Origin: CAVWDI01 sp046259385
GTDB lineage: Bacteria; Chloroflexota; Anaerolineae; Anaerolineales; UBA4823
NCBI GenBank assembly: GCA_046259385.1
Contig: JBJYWI010000006.1
Coordinates: forward strand, 37,890 to 101,889
DNA length: 64,000 bases
Reading direction: 5' to 3'
Made by a program: the position numbers and the translations under genes. Under the pieces are notes generated by a model. That model searched no databases. It was given only the letters and a program-made list of their open reading frames with translations, and had not been told where the DNA came from. Positions 46,047 through 55,235 of this stretch are shown in pieces. Position 1 is the stretch's first letter, and the number at the start of each line of letters is the position of its first letter.

Positions 46047-47642
46047 TTAATTCCCCTTTGTGCAAATTGTACGGCTCTCGGGGATGATCTGAAAATCATA
46101 CGGTTGGTTATAAGTCGAAAAAAGACTGTTGTCTTCCAGGATTTCGAAATCACCGTCAAAATAAAGGTTAAAAATTGTTCTAAAATTGTTGACCGGAGAT
46201 ATGCTGTTATAAATCCGGTCATTTCCTTCACCGGGGAGATAATATGCGTTAAGGATATTCACACGCGTATCAGGCTGAGATTTGACAGCGCCGTGGTCGG
46301 CTTGCAGGATGATAATCGGTTCAGGGTCAGATTGACGGATAATTTCCTGAAGAACTGGCAGGATTTTACGATTAATAAAACTGACCTGATCTTTATATCC
46401 CTGATAATATGGTTTGTCATAATCCACAAAATCTCCATCTGGTTCGAACACAAAAGGACCATGCGGGATGACCATATGGGTAAATACAAATTTCGGTCCA
46501 TCTACTTCAGGAAGGTTTTCCAGCTGTTCAAGAACATACAGTATTCGTTCATAGTGGATTCTATTTGGGTTATTTAGATCTGGTTGCAGGATCTCAGGCA
46601 GCAAAGCCGCACCGTCAATAACAATCCGGGCGAGCGAATTGCGAAGTACAAGCAGCTCGAATTCGTTGATACCGCTGAACAATCTGTCCGCTATTAATCC
46701 TCCTTTTCGTGGAGACAGATAGATATCAGCGTCTTCCCACTGGGTGATATTGAATCCCGTCTCAAATGCAACTATCTGGTATCCCATGCTCTCTAATATG
46801 TTCCGCACCCTATTGTCCTGGATAAGCTCCTTGATGCCTGCCCGGCTGGTATTGCCAGGTTTATAGTTATCTCCCAGCGCCTCGAGGTAGTTCATGTTTA
46901 GACTTGAAGATAAGGAAAGGCTGGTCTGGGCGTAATTGCTGCGGGAACAGGTTCCAATAAAGAAACCCGAATTTTCAAGATCCATAAGGAACTGGCTGTT
47001 ATCAAATTCAAACTCACCTAAGAGTATGTCATCGCGTGCATAGGCATCAAGGATAATCAAGTAGATATCAGGCAACTGTCCATTCGAGTGCTCCTGAGCA
47101 GGCACTGTATCTTCATATTGTTCCTCAATGCCACTTTTGGAGATATAACTGCTGAATTCAAACCTGCCTATTTGGATTAGAGGGATGATTAAAGCCGTTA
47201 CTGCGATGATATTTAACAATCCATTTAGAGATTCGGTGGCAACTTTTTTCTTCAGGATAATGAATAAACCTGCAGCAAACAATACCACCCATATCAAAAG
47301 CAGGACCCGGTGTTTACCCAGAAGAGCGCCCAATTCCTGGGAGGATTTTAGAAGATTGTAAAAATGCCCGTAGGTGAAAAAAAGGATAATCGCCATGCTG
47401 GTAATCAGGGCGGCTTTATCACGATCCTGTACTAACATGACAAGAACATAATATAAAAAAACACTGATAAATACCGAGACAATAAGCGCTCGAAAAGCTG
47501 TATCGAACCTGATCTCTTCAACATTGCTGCCGAAAAGGGCAAGTACCGGGTAAGCAGCGAAAAGAAAAGGGTAAAAGTGTTTATCCAGTAACCTTTTCAA
47601 ATTTGCGGCTCTCCAAGAGGAAGATTGTTCGAAGCGTGCCAT
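46047..47642 (-). CDS. Membrane-bound sulfatase-fold protein (LtaS/alkaline phosphatase superfamily)
   Basis: About 531 residues. Four to five membrane segments (about 20-195) are followed by an extracytoplasmic alkaline-phosphatase-fold domain: IYLIILDAYARDD with the first metal aspartate, TSLSLSSSLNMNYLE with the likely nucleophile region, FTHMVIPHGPFVF, and IILQADHGAV with the metal-binding DH. It resembles phosphoglycerol or phosphoethanolamine transferases acting on a surface glycan. The ATG at 47642 overlaps the preceding gene by 62 bases; TTG 47600 would cut this to 20. It is last in a three-gene set with a NoeA-like methyltransferase and a YLDPGSG protein. Confidence 0.82.
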   Translation of the reverse strand: MARFEQSSSWRAANLKRLLDKHFYPFLFAAYPVLALFGSNVEEIRFDTAFRALIVSVFISVFLYYVLVMLVQDRDKAALITSMAIILFFTYGHFYNLLKSSQELGALLGKHRVLLLIWVVLFAAGLFIILKKKVATESLNGLLNIIAVTALIIPLIQIGRFEFSSYISKSGIEEQYEDTVPAQEHSNGQLPDIYLIILDAYARDDILLGEFEFDNSQFLMDLENSGFFIGTCSRSNYAQTSLSLSSSLNMNYLEALGDNYKPGNTSRAGIKELIQDNRVRNILESMGYQIVAFETGFNITQWEDADIYLSPRKGGLIADRLFSGINEFELLVLRNSLARIVIDGAALLPEILQPDLNNPNRIHYERILYVLEQLENLPEVDGPKFVFTHMVIPHGPFVFEPDGDFVDYDKPYYQGYKDQVSFINRKILPVLQEIIRQSDPEPIIILQADHGAVKSQPDTRVNILNAYYLPGEGNDRIYNSISPVNNFRTIFNLYFDGDFEILEDNSLFSTYNQPYDFQIIPESRTICTKGN

Positions 47643-48984
47643 TTATCTCAAATTTCTGGTGGATTTGAAAGAAAACCGAAAACGCACTTTCAAAATTAGC
47701 TAGGTCGTAATCAGGGAAGACATCTTCTCGTGATACAAGAAGTTTTTGAACCTGAGAATCTTCTTTCGGCACAAATTCAATCACAAGCCAGCGGCCTAGA
47801 TGTTGAAAGAATTCAGCAATTTTTATCAACGGTACGTTATTCGAAATCGCCAGATGGTGGATTAATGCCAGAGCAAATACAGCTTCTGCGGGAGCACGCC
47901 GTTTCAAGCTTTCCCTTTCACTGTTGTCCCAGCCCATATCTGGACTTGGGTTTGTGAGATCAAGCAGCAATGGAAGCAGGTTGGTCTCATTTTCTTCCAG
48001 GCAATTCTGATAATTAAGTTCAACCGCTGCAGGTTCATTGTCTATCGAAATTGTAGGGATTCCCATGCGGCTTGCTATTCGGCTGTATCGACCAAGATTG
48101 GCTCCCAAATCCCACATACTTTCAGGCGATACTCTGTCAAGAATCGTGGCGATAATATCTTCTTTGCTTTTTTCGCTCTGCTGAGAATAATTTGATGTTT
48201 CGTAGTAATCTGTCCAGCCGCCCTTGGATGGCGACCAGCGCAGTCGGTTAACCGCTCTCTCCAGACTATCGATTAACCCCTGCATTCCCGTTCTGGACAT
48301 CTTCCGGGAAGAATCAATGGATCTGCCTGCAAATCGCTTTTCACTCGAAGCGTGCAGCATGATATGAATCTGCGCAGGAAAGGAAAGCCTGGCTCGAAAC
48401 GGCAATAACCTGGCTGCGAGATCCAGCGGAACGCCGTCTATGTAAACTCTAAAAAGCTGGCTCAAGCGGACATCTTTGTATGCCATTAGGTATAGCGGCG
48501 CCAGGAAATGTTTGCAGAACTGCCGGTATGCTATCCACGGTTGGCCCTCTTTGTATATCTGGAAAGAGAGTGAGTCAATTAGAACAGGTTTGCCTTTATG
48601 GAATTGAATATTAAATGCGCTGCTATCCTTCAGGACCATATCGTGTTCAAGTGCTTTGGTTTGAATTTTTAATGTCGCCAGAGCAGCGTCTTTCAGCTGG
48701 CTGAAGCACCATTCATATGGATATGAGATAAAATCAATTGTTTCTGGTTGTATGACTTTGTAGCATTCATCAGGTAGATTCTCCCACTTTGGAACTTCAC
48801 GGTGAGGTATGAGCAGTTTTTCAGAGACCAGCTCATCATATAGGCCAGTGTTTATTAGCCTTTCGAAATCTTCCTTATAGATTGAATTTACCTGTCGATA
48901 TAGGACTCCCCCTTCAACAAAGAGATATCCGCTCGGGTCTCGAAACGAAGCCCCCAGATACTGGTGGAAATTCGAGGAATCCAT
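47581..48984 (-). CDS. NoeA-like SAM-dependent methyltransferase
   Basis: A 467-residue protein. The N-terminal half (about 1-240) is an unassigned domain common to NoeA-type proteins (SAFNIQFHKGKPVLIDSLSF; WIAYRQFCKHFLAPLYL). The C-terminal half is a class I methyltransferase with motif I WDLGANLGRYSRIAS, acidic motif II TISIDNEP, and ALIHHLAISNNVP. NoeA was first described in rhizobial nodulation factor work; here a surface glycan or lipid is the likelier target. It overlaps the sulfatase-fold gene downstream and follows the small membrane protein by five bases. Confidence 0.82.
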   Translation of the reverse strand: MDSSNFHQYLGASFRDPSGYLFVEGGVLYRQVNSIYKEDFERLINTGLYDELVSEKLLIPHREVPKWENLPDECYKVIQPETIDFISYPYEWCFSQLKDAALATLKIQTKALEHDMVLKDSSAFNIQFHKGKPVLIDSLSFQIYKEGQPWIAYRQFCKHFLAPLYLMAYKDVRLSQLFRVYIDGVPLDLAARLLPFRARLSFPAQIHIMLHASSEKRFAGRSIDSSRKMSRTGMQGLIDSLERAVNRLRWSPSKGGWTDYYETSNYSQQSEKSKEDIIATILDRVSPESMWDLGANLGRYSRIASRMGIPTISIDNEPAAVELNYQNCLEENETNLLPLLLDLTNPSPDMGWDNSERESLKRRAPAEAVFALALIHHLAISNNVPLIKIAEFFQHLGRWLVIEFVPKEDSQVQKLLVSREDVFPDYDLANFESAFSVFFQIHQKFEINGTLRTIFLLESRKFEKVTG

Positions 48985-48989
48985 TACGC

Positions 48990-49205
48990 TCAGTCTTTGT
49001 TGTTATCCCTTGTGAAGAGATTACGAAAGAATGAGATTATTTTGTTCCAGTATCTGCGCATCAAAAATAAACCGCCCAACAGCGATGCAACAATCAATTG
49101 TAGAATAAAACTGCCAGAACCAGGGTCAAGATAAGCATGTTCCCGAAGCGCTGGCATAAGCCCTCTTACAGTCGAGACGATTATGTATTCGTAAAGAAAT
49201 TGCAT
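48990..49205 (-). CDS. Small membrane protein with AYLDPGSGS motif
   Basis: A 71-residue protein (or 55 from a second ATG at 49157). The AYLDPGSGSFILQLIVASLLGG stretch, in which the last part is a membrane helix, followed by a basic tail, is a recurrent small-protein pattern next to surface-polysaccharide genes. It is first in the set with the NoeA-like methyltransferase and the sulfatase-fold protein. Probably an accessory or scaffold protein; no function is known. Confidence 0.75.
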   Translation of the reverse strand: MQFLYEYIIVSTVRGLMPALREHAYLDPGSGSFILQLIVASLLGGLFLMRRYWNKIISFFRNLFTRDNNKD

Positions 49206-49460
49206 CTCTAAACTTTTTTTAACTCCTTGTCCTATTGTGGGGCTGCGGTTCAGCCAAGATATCTAGTAACTAGATTATATACCCAAGTCTAGATCCCAAA
49301 AATTTTCGAGGCCTTTTCGTATACAAATTAAATTCATTTGCGTTCAATAGATAACAATTAAAATTTTGTTTTCTTAATATTGCAACAACCATAAATACAG
49401 GTCATGGCTATTTGTGAACACAGATAATTTAATTTTACACCTGATATAGACTCTTTACCC
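49206..49460. other. AT-rich intergenic region
   Basis: About 255 bases upstream of the small membrane protein operon and next to a gene remnant. AT-rich with no coding frame; it presumably holds the promoter of the minus-strand operon, but no clear hexamers were found. Confidence 0.4.
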
Positions 49461-49808
49461 TCTACCGGTCACGCTGCCGGAGAAGATTTCAGAACAGCCG
49501 GGTTCCACGTACACCAGAGTCTCAATGATATCGAAGGCATCACCTGCCTGATGCCGGAAGCGACCTTTTACGCCTTTCCTAATATCTTGCAGGTGGGGAT
49601 GAGTTCCTGGGATTTAGCAAAATATCTAGTGCGCGAGCACAGGGTGGCGCTGATCCCAGGCAGCATCTTTGGAGAAAACGGGCAAGGCTACCTGTGCCTC
49701 TCCTTCGCGGCCAGCGAGGCTGATCTGAGAGAAGGCCTCGCCCGCATCAAAGAAGGTGTGGACACATTACAAGGACTGCGCGATGATCCGAAAGGCTCTC
49801 TGTGTTAA
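49461..49808 (+). pseudogene. C-terminal remnant of a class I/II aminotransferase
   Basis: About 115 codons open from 49428, of which the last 95 are recognisable: LNDIEGITCLMPEATFYAFP, GMSSWDLAKYLVREHRVALI, PGSIFGENGQGYLCLSFA, ending in LREGLARIKEGVDTL. This is the end of a PLP-dependent aspartate/LL-DAP-type aminotransferase (normally about 390 residues). The lysine-bearing PLP domain and everything upstream are missing. It cannot be active on its own. It is a relic of deletion or recombination at this accessory locus. Confidence 0.75.
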
Positions 49809-49845
49809 TCGCCAGTTTTTATCTGGGGGAATCTTTGTTGTTGAC

Positions 49846-51216
49846 TCACAGTTCTGAAATCACAAATCTAAACTTGCCTGAAGGATCTCTGTTAATTTGG
49901 TCAACGATATTTATTTCAATTGTGGATCCTTCCAGATGCTCTTTGAAAACCCCTTGAATAGTACTGTTCTGTTCCATATCATATATTTCATAGTCCGGAA
50001 TAATGTTCAACTCAAATAGATCGGGTTGTTTTTGGATCACCTGGTACTGTCTTATTCCCTTGATATGTTTGATCAAATTTTGAAAGTAATGATTGTATAT
50101 AATCCTTCCACTCGCTAATTTGATCACATCGAGTTTTCGCCCTGCTAAACCCTCCAGAACTCCAAATCCCAGACCCAGAGGACAATCGTGGTCATGGTGA
50201 ACGCACTTTGCGATGTCATTTAAGTTGTAACGGATTATTGGATAGCTCCAATTATCAAGATTGGTTACAACAACCTCCCCATACTCCTCATTAGGGTCAG
50301 TTTTAACAACCTCGACATAAACTGCGTCATCCATTGTGTGCATAACACCACACGGATGGCTGTGCGCAATCGCGCCCATTTCTATGCTTCCATATTCATC
50401 TGCCACCGAGCACCCGAATGCCTCAGAAATTATTTTCTCTTGCTTTTTCTCCAGAACTTCGCCGCTGGTCAAGACCAATTTCAGGTTAGCTTCCTTTCCA
50501 TCAATACCGTTATCTTGCAGGTAATATGCAAAATGTGTGTATGCGGATGGAAACCCGAATAGATATTTAGGAGAGAAGTTTAGCAATGCGCTCCATTGTT
50601 CGTGCATCAATTCCATAGTTGTGGTAAATGCGGAAAATTGCTTTCGATTCATAAGCAAATTCCGGATTGGGTCAAATATTTTCTCGTGATAAAACTTCCG
50701 CCAATCCCGCTCGAATGTATATCCCGTATTGGACAGGCGGATTTCGCGATCGCCCAGCTGGATTCCCCACCAGCTCAATGAACGAATGCGGCTCACATTC
50801 GCCCTCAACGCAGCCCGCTGGCTCACCATAATTTTTAACGGCGTTCCCGTCGAACCGCTGGTCGTGGCAGGGTAAACGGATGAATCAGGACTTGTTGAAT
50901 AAAAAGATTCATTATTCTGTCTCAGGAGCTCCTTCGTCAGGATTGGGATCAGCTTGAAATCTTCTGGAGTTTTTATATCCCCCGGCTGGACCCCGAACTC
51001 GCGTAATGTCTTCTGGTAATACGGAACTGTATTGTAAGCATGTTGCAACAGCGCTCGTAATTTGTTGAATTGTACTTCCCCTAGATCCATGAAACTTAAA
51101 AACTGGTTTTTTTTTGCCGCTTTCATTGCGGGAGAATAATCTCTGCCCTGCAATCTCTGCGCCAGCGGGTAAATCCAATTCCTTAGAATCGGAGCGTAAT
51201 GATCTTTCCGGGGCAT
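49846..51216 (-). CDS. PaaK-like adenylate-forming enzyme (phenylacetate-CoA ligase family), copy 2
   Basis: A 456-residue adenylate-forming enzyme that activates a carboxylate with ATP. AMP-binding P-loop-like motif TTSGSTGTPLKI, then GSIEMGAIAHSHPCG (adenine region) and IIRYNLNDIAKC with the conserved aspartate. The cysteine and histidine positions (HPCG; HHDHDC) parallel those in the next gene. Family members of this short CapK-like form occur in polysaccharide clusters and are not true phenylacetate ligases. Substrate unknown. It is about 36 percent identical by eye with the tandem copy upstream, a rough impression only. Confidence 0.85.
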   Translation of the reverse strand: MPRKDHYAPILRNWIYPLAQRLQGRDYSPAMKAAKKNQFLSFMDLGEVQFNKLRALLQHAYNTVPYYQKTLREFGVQPGDIKTPEDFKLIPILTKELLRQNNESFYSTSPDSSVYPATTSGSTGTPLKIMVSQRAALRANVSRIRSLSWWGIQLGDREIRLSNTGYTFERDWRKFYHEKIFDPIRNLLMNRKQFSAFTTTMELMHEQWSALLNFSPKYLFGFPSAYTHFAYYLQDNGIDGKEANLKLVLTSGEVLEKKQEKIISEAFGCSVADEYGSIEMGAIAHSHPCGVMHTMDDAVYVEVVKTDPNEEYGEVVVTNLDNWSYPIIRYNLNDIAKCVHHDHDCPLGLGFGVLEGLAGRKLDVIKLASGRIIYNHYFQNLIKHIKGIRQYQVIQKQPDLFELNIIPDYEIYDMEQNSTIQGVFKEHLEGSTIEINIVDQINRDPSGKFRFVISEL

Positions 51217-51351
51217 AGGTTTTTAGAATGGAACAGCGCTCTTCTTTTAGATCCGGAATTTTTTCCTACTGCGTTTATAGATGCAGCTTTTGATCAGGAC
51301 CGAATAGAATCATCAATAATCACTTGCCATGGTGGAACTGGTTTATTGCAG

Positions 51352-52725
51352 TTAGATCTTGCAATCTGACCTTATATAGTTAAATTTACCGGATCCCTCA
51401 GTCGGGATTGATTCAACATGGGTTATTGTGACATCAATTGGGCCCAGCAAGGTTTTCATCCGGTCTTTAATAAATAATTCCTGCTGCTCTCCGTAAACTT
51501 CGGGGTTGATTACAACCAGGATTTCAAAACGGTCCGGCTCCCTCTGGTTCACCTGATATTGAACCAAACCATCAACAAGTTTCATTAATGTAGTGAAATA
51601 AGTGCCGTGGATAATTCGTCCATTGGAGAGCTGTATTTGATCAAAGGTGCGCCCAACGATTCTATCAAACATAGCAAATCCTAATCCTAGCTCACAGCCA
51701 GCATGTTCGTGAATAGGTGGTGCCAGGTCTTCAATGTTATAGCGTATGAGCGGAAACTCCCAGTTATCCAGGCGGGTACAAACGATCTGGCCGAACTCAT
51801 TCTCCGGATGGGATTTAATCACTTCAACGATCACAAAATCTTCATTGATATGGAGCGCCCCGCAGGGATAACTGTGCGCTGCCTCTCCAATCTCATAAGC
51901 CCCATAGACTTCTGCTATAGGGCACTCAAAGACCCCTGCAATAAATTCTTTTTGCCAATCATAAAGAATTTCACCACCAACATATATCAATTTGACTCCT
52001 GAAGAACCGCCGGAATAACTGCGGTCTTTTACATACCTTGCAAGCAGAAAAAAGGCTGACGGGTAACCGTGAAAATATTTTGGTCTGAACTTCTGAATGA
52101 ACCTCCATTGATCTTCAAAGTTCTCCTCAGAGATATTTTCAACCGGCAACCGTCTGCGGTTGTTGACCAGAAACTTGAGCGGGTGAATAACATGCAGATT
52201 GACAGCTTTTTTCCAGCCGGTCCCGTGTGTGTAGCGTTCTGCACCATAAAACATAATCACCCGGTCTCCCACTTCGATTCCCCAGTGTTCAAGAGCTCTG
52301 TAGCGGCTGGCGTACTCAGCCGCAATTGCAATCTGGCTGGTATATATCCTTAAAGGTTCTCCGGTGGAACCGCTGGTACCCCATTTTATTAATGGTGAAC
52401 GGGGTTTTTGGGAAAGAAATCGGTCGTTGTGTTCTCGAACTTCTGCCCTGGTCAAAATGGGTAATGCCTGATAATCATTCCAGGTGCGAATATCATCGGG
52501 TTTGATGCCGAGCTGATTGAATTGATCTCTATAATATGGCACGTTCCTGCCGGCATGTTGGATCAGGGCGCGTAATTTTTTTATCTGCATGTTTCGCAGT
52601 TGTTCCCGGTCTAAATGCAGATTTGCGCGCGCCTCTGCCATTTTCTCGGAGTAATTGCATTTCTGAAATTTCCTGGAGATGGGAAAAATCCAATCCCTGA
52701 CGATTGGCGCATAATAGTCTTTCAT
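51352..52725 (-). CDS. PaaK-like adenylate-forming enzyme, copy 1
   Basis: A 457-residue paralogue of the following gene. Motifs: GTSGSTGEPLRIYTS, YGAYEIGEAAHSYPCG, LIRYNIEDLAPP. The opening (YYAPIVRDWIFPISRKFQ) matches the other copy (YAPILRNWIYPLAQRLQ). The 135 bases between the two genes show no terminator. The upstream 800-base region is non-coding or degenerate. No carrier protein or CoA-transferase gene lies nearby to suggest the acceptor. Confidence 0.85.
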   Translation of the reverse strand: MKDYYAPIVRDWIFPISRKFQKCNYSEKMAEARANLHLDREQLRNMQIKKLRALIQHAGRNVPYYRDQFNQLGIKPDDIRTWNDYQALPILTRAEVREHNDRFLSQKPRSPLIKWGTSGSTGEPLRIYTSQIAIAAEYASRYRALEHWGIEVGDRVIMFYGAERYTHGTGWKKAVNLHVIHPLKFLVNNRRRLPVENISEENFEDQWRFIQKFRPKYFHGYPSAFFLLARYVKDRSYSGGSSGVKLIYVGGEILYDWQKEFIAGVFECPIAEVYGAYEIGEAAHSYPCGALHINEDFVIVEVIKSHPENEFGQIVCTRLDNWEFPLIRYNIEDLAPPIHEHAGCELGLGFAMFDRIVGRTFDQIQLSNGRIIHGTYFTTLMKLVDGLVQYQVNQREPDRFEILVVINPEVYGEQQELFIKDRMKTLLGPIDVTITHVESIPTEGSGKFNYIRSDCKI

Positions 52726-53145
52726 AATAATTTGTTATTTTCCTGATTGAAACCAAACCTGTCTTAAGAATCAACAGGATATAAACTCAATTGCTTTTCA
52801 CGAGGGGTTACTATTTCATAGTATACAATCAATTATTTTACAAGACAATCAAACAATAGCAGGTATTGAAATTGATTGACAGTTTGGCAGCGATTGATTG
52901 CTTGCTTGGCCCGCAGGCTACGGGTCTAATTATACGGTCGGCATTGATGCATACAGGAGTGCTTATTTAGCTGGTGTGGAGATTTTTTTGTCCCCGATCA
53001 AATCAGAAATTTCAAAATGGAAAAATGACCGGAGACTTGTTAAACCCGGTGCAAAATCCAGCCTGCACTGTAAAAAGCAGTACTGGGTATATACAAGCCT
53101 CTTTATCTCGATATTGTAGATTCAACGCTTTCGCCCGGTGTTTTA

Positions 53146-53167
53146 AAAAAACCTCCCAAGGTTTTTT
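53146..53167. terminator. Bidirectional terminator-like hairpin
   Basis: AAAAAACCT at 53146-53154 pairs with AGGTTTTTT at 53159-53167 around a CCCA loop. It is A/T-tailed in both directions. Confidence 0.6.
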
Positions 53168-53238
53168 GAAATATGGGGCGGTCCGTTATTCGGGTTCTAC
53201 AAAATAATTGGTGCGTGTATATAAAATAATACTAATTC

Positions 53239-53487
53239 TCACCAGCATCTTAGGGGAAAATCGTGAGGGACTTCATCACCTATCCATCCCAGCCAGCGAG
53301 GACAATTTGAGGATTTGGCATCGATTTCATGATTTCCGGTGTGAAGACGCTCCACTAGCAGGCTCTTAAAAATCTTCTTCATCCATTAAAGAAAATCCAT
53401 TCCTAGGTATTCCTTATGGAATATAAAAGGTTTACCATCGGATTCTAAATTTAACGGTAAACAAACTTCAAATCTCACCTGGTCCAC
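53239..53487 (-). pseudogene. Degenerate small frame with one in-frame stop
   Basis: One minus-strand frame codes for two protein-like stretches separated by a TAA at 53386-53388. The first (from GTG 53487) includes VRFEVCLPLNLESDGKPFIF; the second (ATG 53382) is 47 residues with IDAKSSNCPRWLGWIGDEVP. I do not recognise the family. The composition looks like real protein, so it is either a decayed gene or two tiny coupled genes. Low certainty. Confidence 0.3.
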
Positions 53488-53548
53488 CCCTTAAAAGTTA
53501 ATCCAAAAGATAAATTAAGATTAGAGCATAAAGAAGGCAGGTCATTCC

Positions 53549-53992
53549 TTATGGTGTATCAATTCTTGCAGCCCTTGGTTCTAAAACTTTATGCCATACA
53601 CCAAAGTTATGTCCGCTATAAGGATTAAAAAACTGAGATACTTTAAAAAACCCCATCTTTTTGAATAAACCAATGCTTCTTACATTGTCCTCCCTAATTG
53701 CACATTGGAGAATTCGGCAACCCATTTTTCCAGCCTCTTTTTCAGCTTTTTGAATTAAGCTAGATGCATACCCTTGGCGTTGATATTTCTCAGAAGTTGA
53801 TACATATTTAATTTCATATTGATACCAAATATTTTTTCTTAGTTGAAGACAGACAATGATTTCCCCGTTATCATCAAATTCATAGAGGTATTGATGTTTT
53901 TCTTCAAGGATAGTTGCAGGTGTGATTTCACTTGATAACTGGTTCTGGTTATTTATAAGTGATGAAATAGATTTGGCAGTTGCTCGGTTCAT
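53549..53992 (-). CDS. GNAT-family N-acetyltransferase
   Basis: A 147-residue acetyltransferase using acetyl-CoA. The pattern is EIKYVSTSEKYQRQGYASSL (acetyl-CoA-binding motif A with QRQGYAS), then ILQCAIREDNVRSIGLFKKM and GFFKV (motif B). The gene is much richer in A/T codons than its neighbours, which points to transfer from a low-GC source. Substrate unknown. It lies between the PaaK region and the end of the catabolic operon. Confidence 0.8.
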   Translation of the reverse strand: MNRATAKSISSLINNQNQLSSEITPATILEEKHQYLYEFDDNGEIIVCLQLRKNIWYQYEIKYVSTSEKYQRQGYASSLIQKAEKEAGKMGCRILQCAIREDNVRSIGLFKKMGFFKVSQFFNPYSGHNFGVWHKVLEPRAARIDTP

Positions 53993-54182
53993 TACTTTTT
54001 ATGTTGACCTTCAATCTATAACATCTATATCCTTGTTCTGTCCAATAATCCAATTGGATATGAAGAGGAATTTTGATAGATTTTCATTATCTTGTATTGT
54101 ATGATTTATTTCCTCAGAACATGTGAGGCAAAAAAGAGTATAGCATTACTTATATCATTATAAAAAATTTGAATCTATGGTT

Positions 54183-55220
54183 TCATCCTCCCTCCATAAC
54201 CAACTTGACAGCCGCAATTATCTTATCTGAGTCCGGCAGATATTCCTGCTCCAGAGACAGCGCAGTTGGGGCAGGTGTATCGGGTGCGGCTACCCGCTTG
54301 ATCGGCGCATCCAAGTAGTAGAAGCACTCCTCACCCAGCCGGGCAGCGACTTCTGCTCCCCATCCAGCAGTCAGGTTGTCCTCCTCAACGACAACAACTC
54401 GGTTGGTCTTCTTGAGGGAATCCGACAGGGTCTCCATATCCAATGGGATTAAAGACCGCATATCAATCACTTCAGCCTCGATGCCCAACTCCGCCAGCTT
54501 TCTGGCAGCTGCCATCACCCTGTATACCATCAGCATATTAGCCAGGATGGTGACATCGCTGCCTTCCCGCACCACCTTTACGCTTCCCAGCGGGATTTCG
54601 TAAACGCCCTCCGGCACTTCCACCACTGGATCAATCGATGTGCTCTCCCTTCGTCCCCCCTTACCTCCGTAAAGGAGCTTGTGTTCCAGGAAGATCACCG
54701 GGTTATTATCCCAGATGGCAGCGTATAGTAAGCCTTTGGCATCGTAAGGATTGGATGGGCATATTACTTTCAAACCTGGGGTATGCATCCAATAAGCTTC
54801 CGTAGACTGGGCGTGCTGCGCACCGCGCCGGGAAGCCCCGACAGGCAGTCGAAGCACCATCGGCACTTGCACCTGCCCATTGCTCATATAGTGCATTTTA
54901 GCCGCCTGATTTACCACCTGATCCATGCCGCAAAACACAAAGTCCCCGTACTGCATTTCAGCCACTGGGCGCATACCAACCATCGCCGCTCCCACAGCCG
55001 CCCCGATAATTGCCGCCTCACTGATGGGGGTATCCATCACCCGCTCATGGCCAAATTCGTCCGCCAAGCCCATTGTCACCGTAAAGCCTCCGCCGAAACC
55101 GCCTTTCACACCGATATCCTCCCCCAATAGAAACACCGACGAATCCGCCCGCATCGCCAACCGCATGGCATCACGCAGCGCTTCAGCCATCGTCATTTCC
55201 CGGGAGGAGTTCGTTATCAT
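54183..55220 (-). CDS. pdhB: 2-oxoacid dehydrogenase E1 component, beta subunit
   Basis: Thiamine-diphosphate enzyme subunit that, with the alpha subunit, decarboxylates a 2-oxoacid such as pyruvate and loads the acyl group on E2. About 345 residues. Family motifs include EALRDAMRLAMRAD, LLGEDIGVKGGFGG, MDTPISEAAIIGAAVGAAM, MQYGDFVFCGMDQVVNQAAK and a C-terminal VVEEDNLTAGWGAEV. ATG 55220 has AGAGGGG upstream; TTG 55223 is the alternative. It is the last gene of the SorC-regulated operon. Acetoin dehydrogenase is a close relative and cannot be excluded. Confidence 0.92.
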   Translation of the reverse strand: MITNSSREMTMAEALRDAMRLAMRADSSVFLLGEDIGVKGGFGGGFTVTMGLADEFGHERVMDTPISEAAIIGAAVGAAMVGMRPVAEMQYGDFVFCGMDQVVNQAAKMHYMSNGQVQVPMVLRLPVGASRRGAQHAQSTEAYWMHTPGLKVICPSNPYDAKGLLYAAIWDNNPVIFLEHKLLYGGKGGRRESTSIDPVVEVPEGVYEIPLGSVKVVREGSDVTILANMLMVYRVMAAARKLAELGIEAEVIDMRSLIPLDMETLSDSLKKTNRVVVVEEDNLTAGWGAEVAARLGEECFYYLDAPIKRVAAPDTPAPTALSLEQEYLPDSDKIIAAVKLVMEGG

Positions 55221-55235
55221 CAATTATTCCCCTCT

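Larger units (their letters stand above)
52726..53548. other. AT-rich intergenic region with a terminator-like hairpin and a degenerate frame
   Basis: An 823-base stretch of low GC between the PaaK pair and a GNAT gene. It holds a terminator-like hairpin (53146-53167) and a broken minus-strand frame (53239-53487), annotated separately. No intact gene was recognised. Confidence 0.55.

Noticed and set aside
45906..46577. 223-residue plus-strand frame
   Set aside because: It lies antisense to the clearly real sulfatase-fold gene and has no recognisable motif.
52898..53119. 73-residue plus-strand frame near the PaaK genes
   Set aside because: No ribosome-binding site, no family features; it lies in an AT-rich non-coding region.
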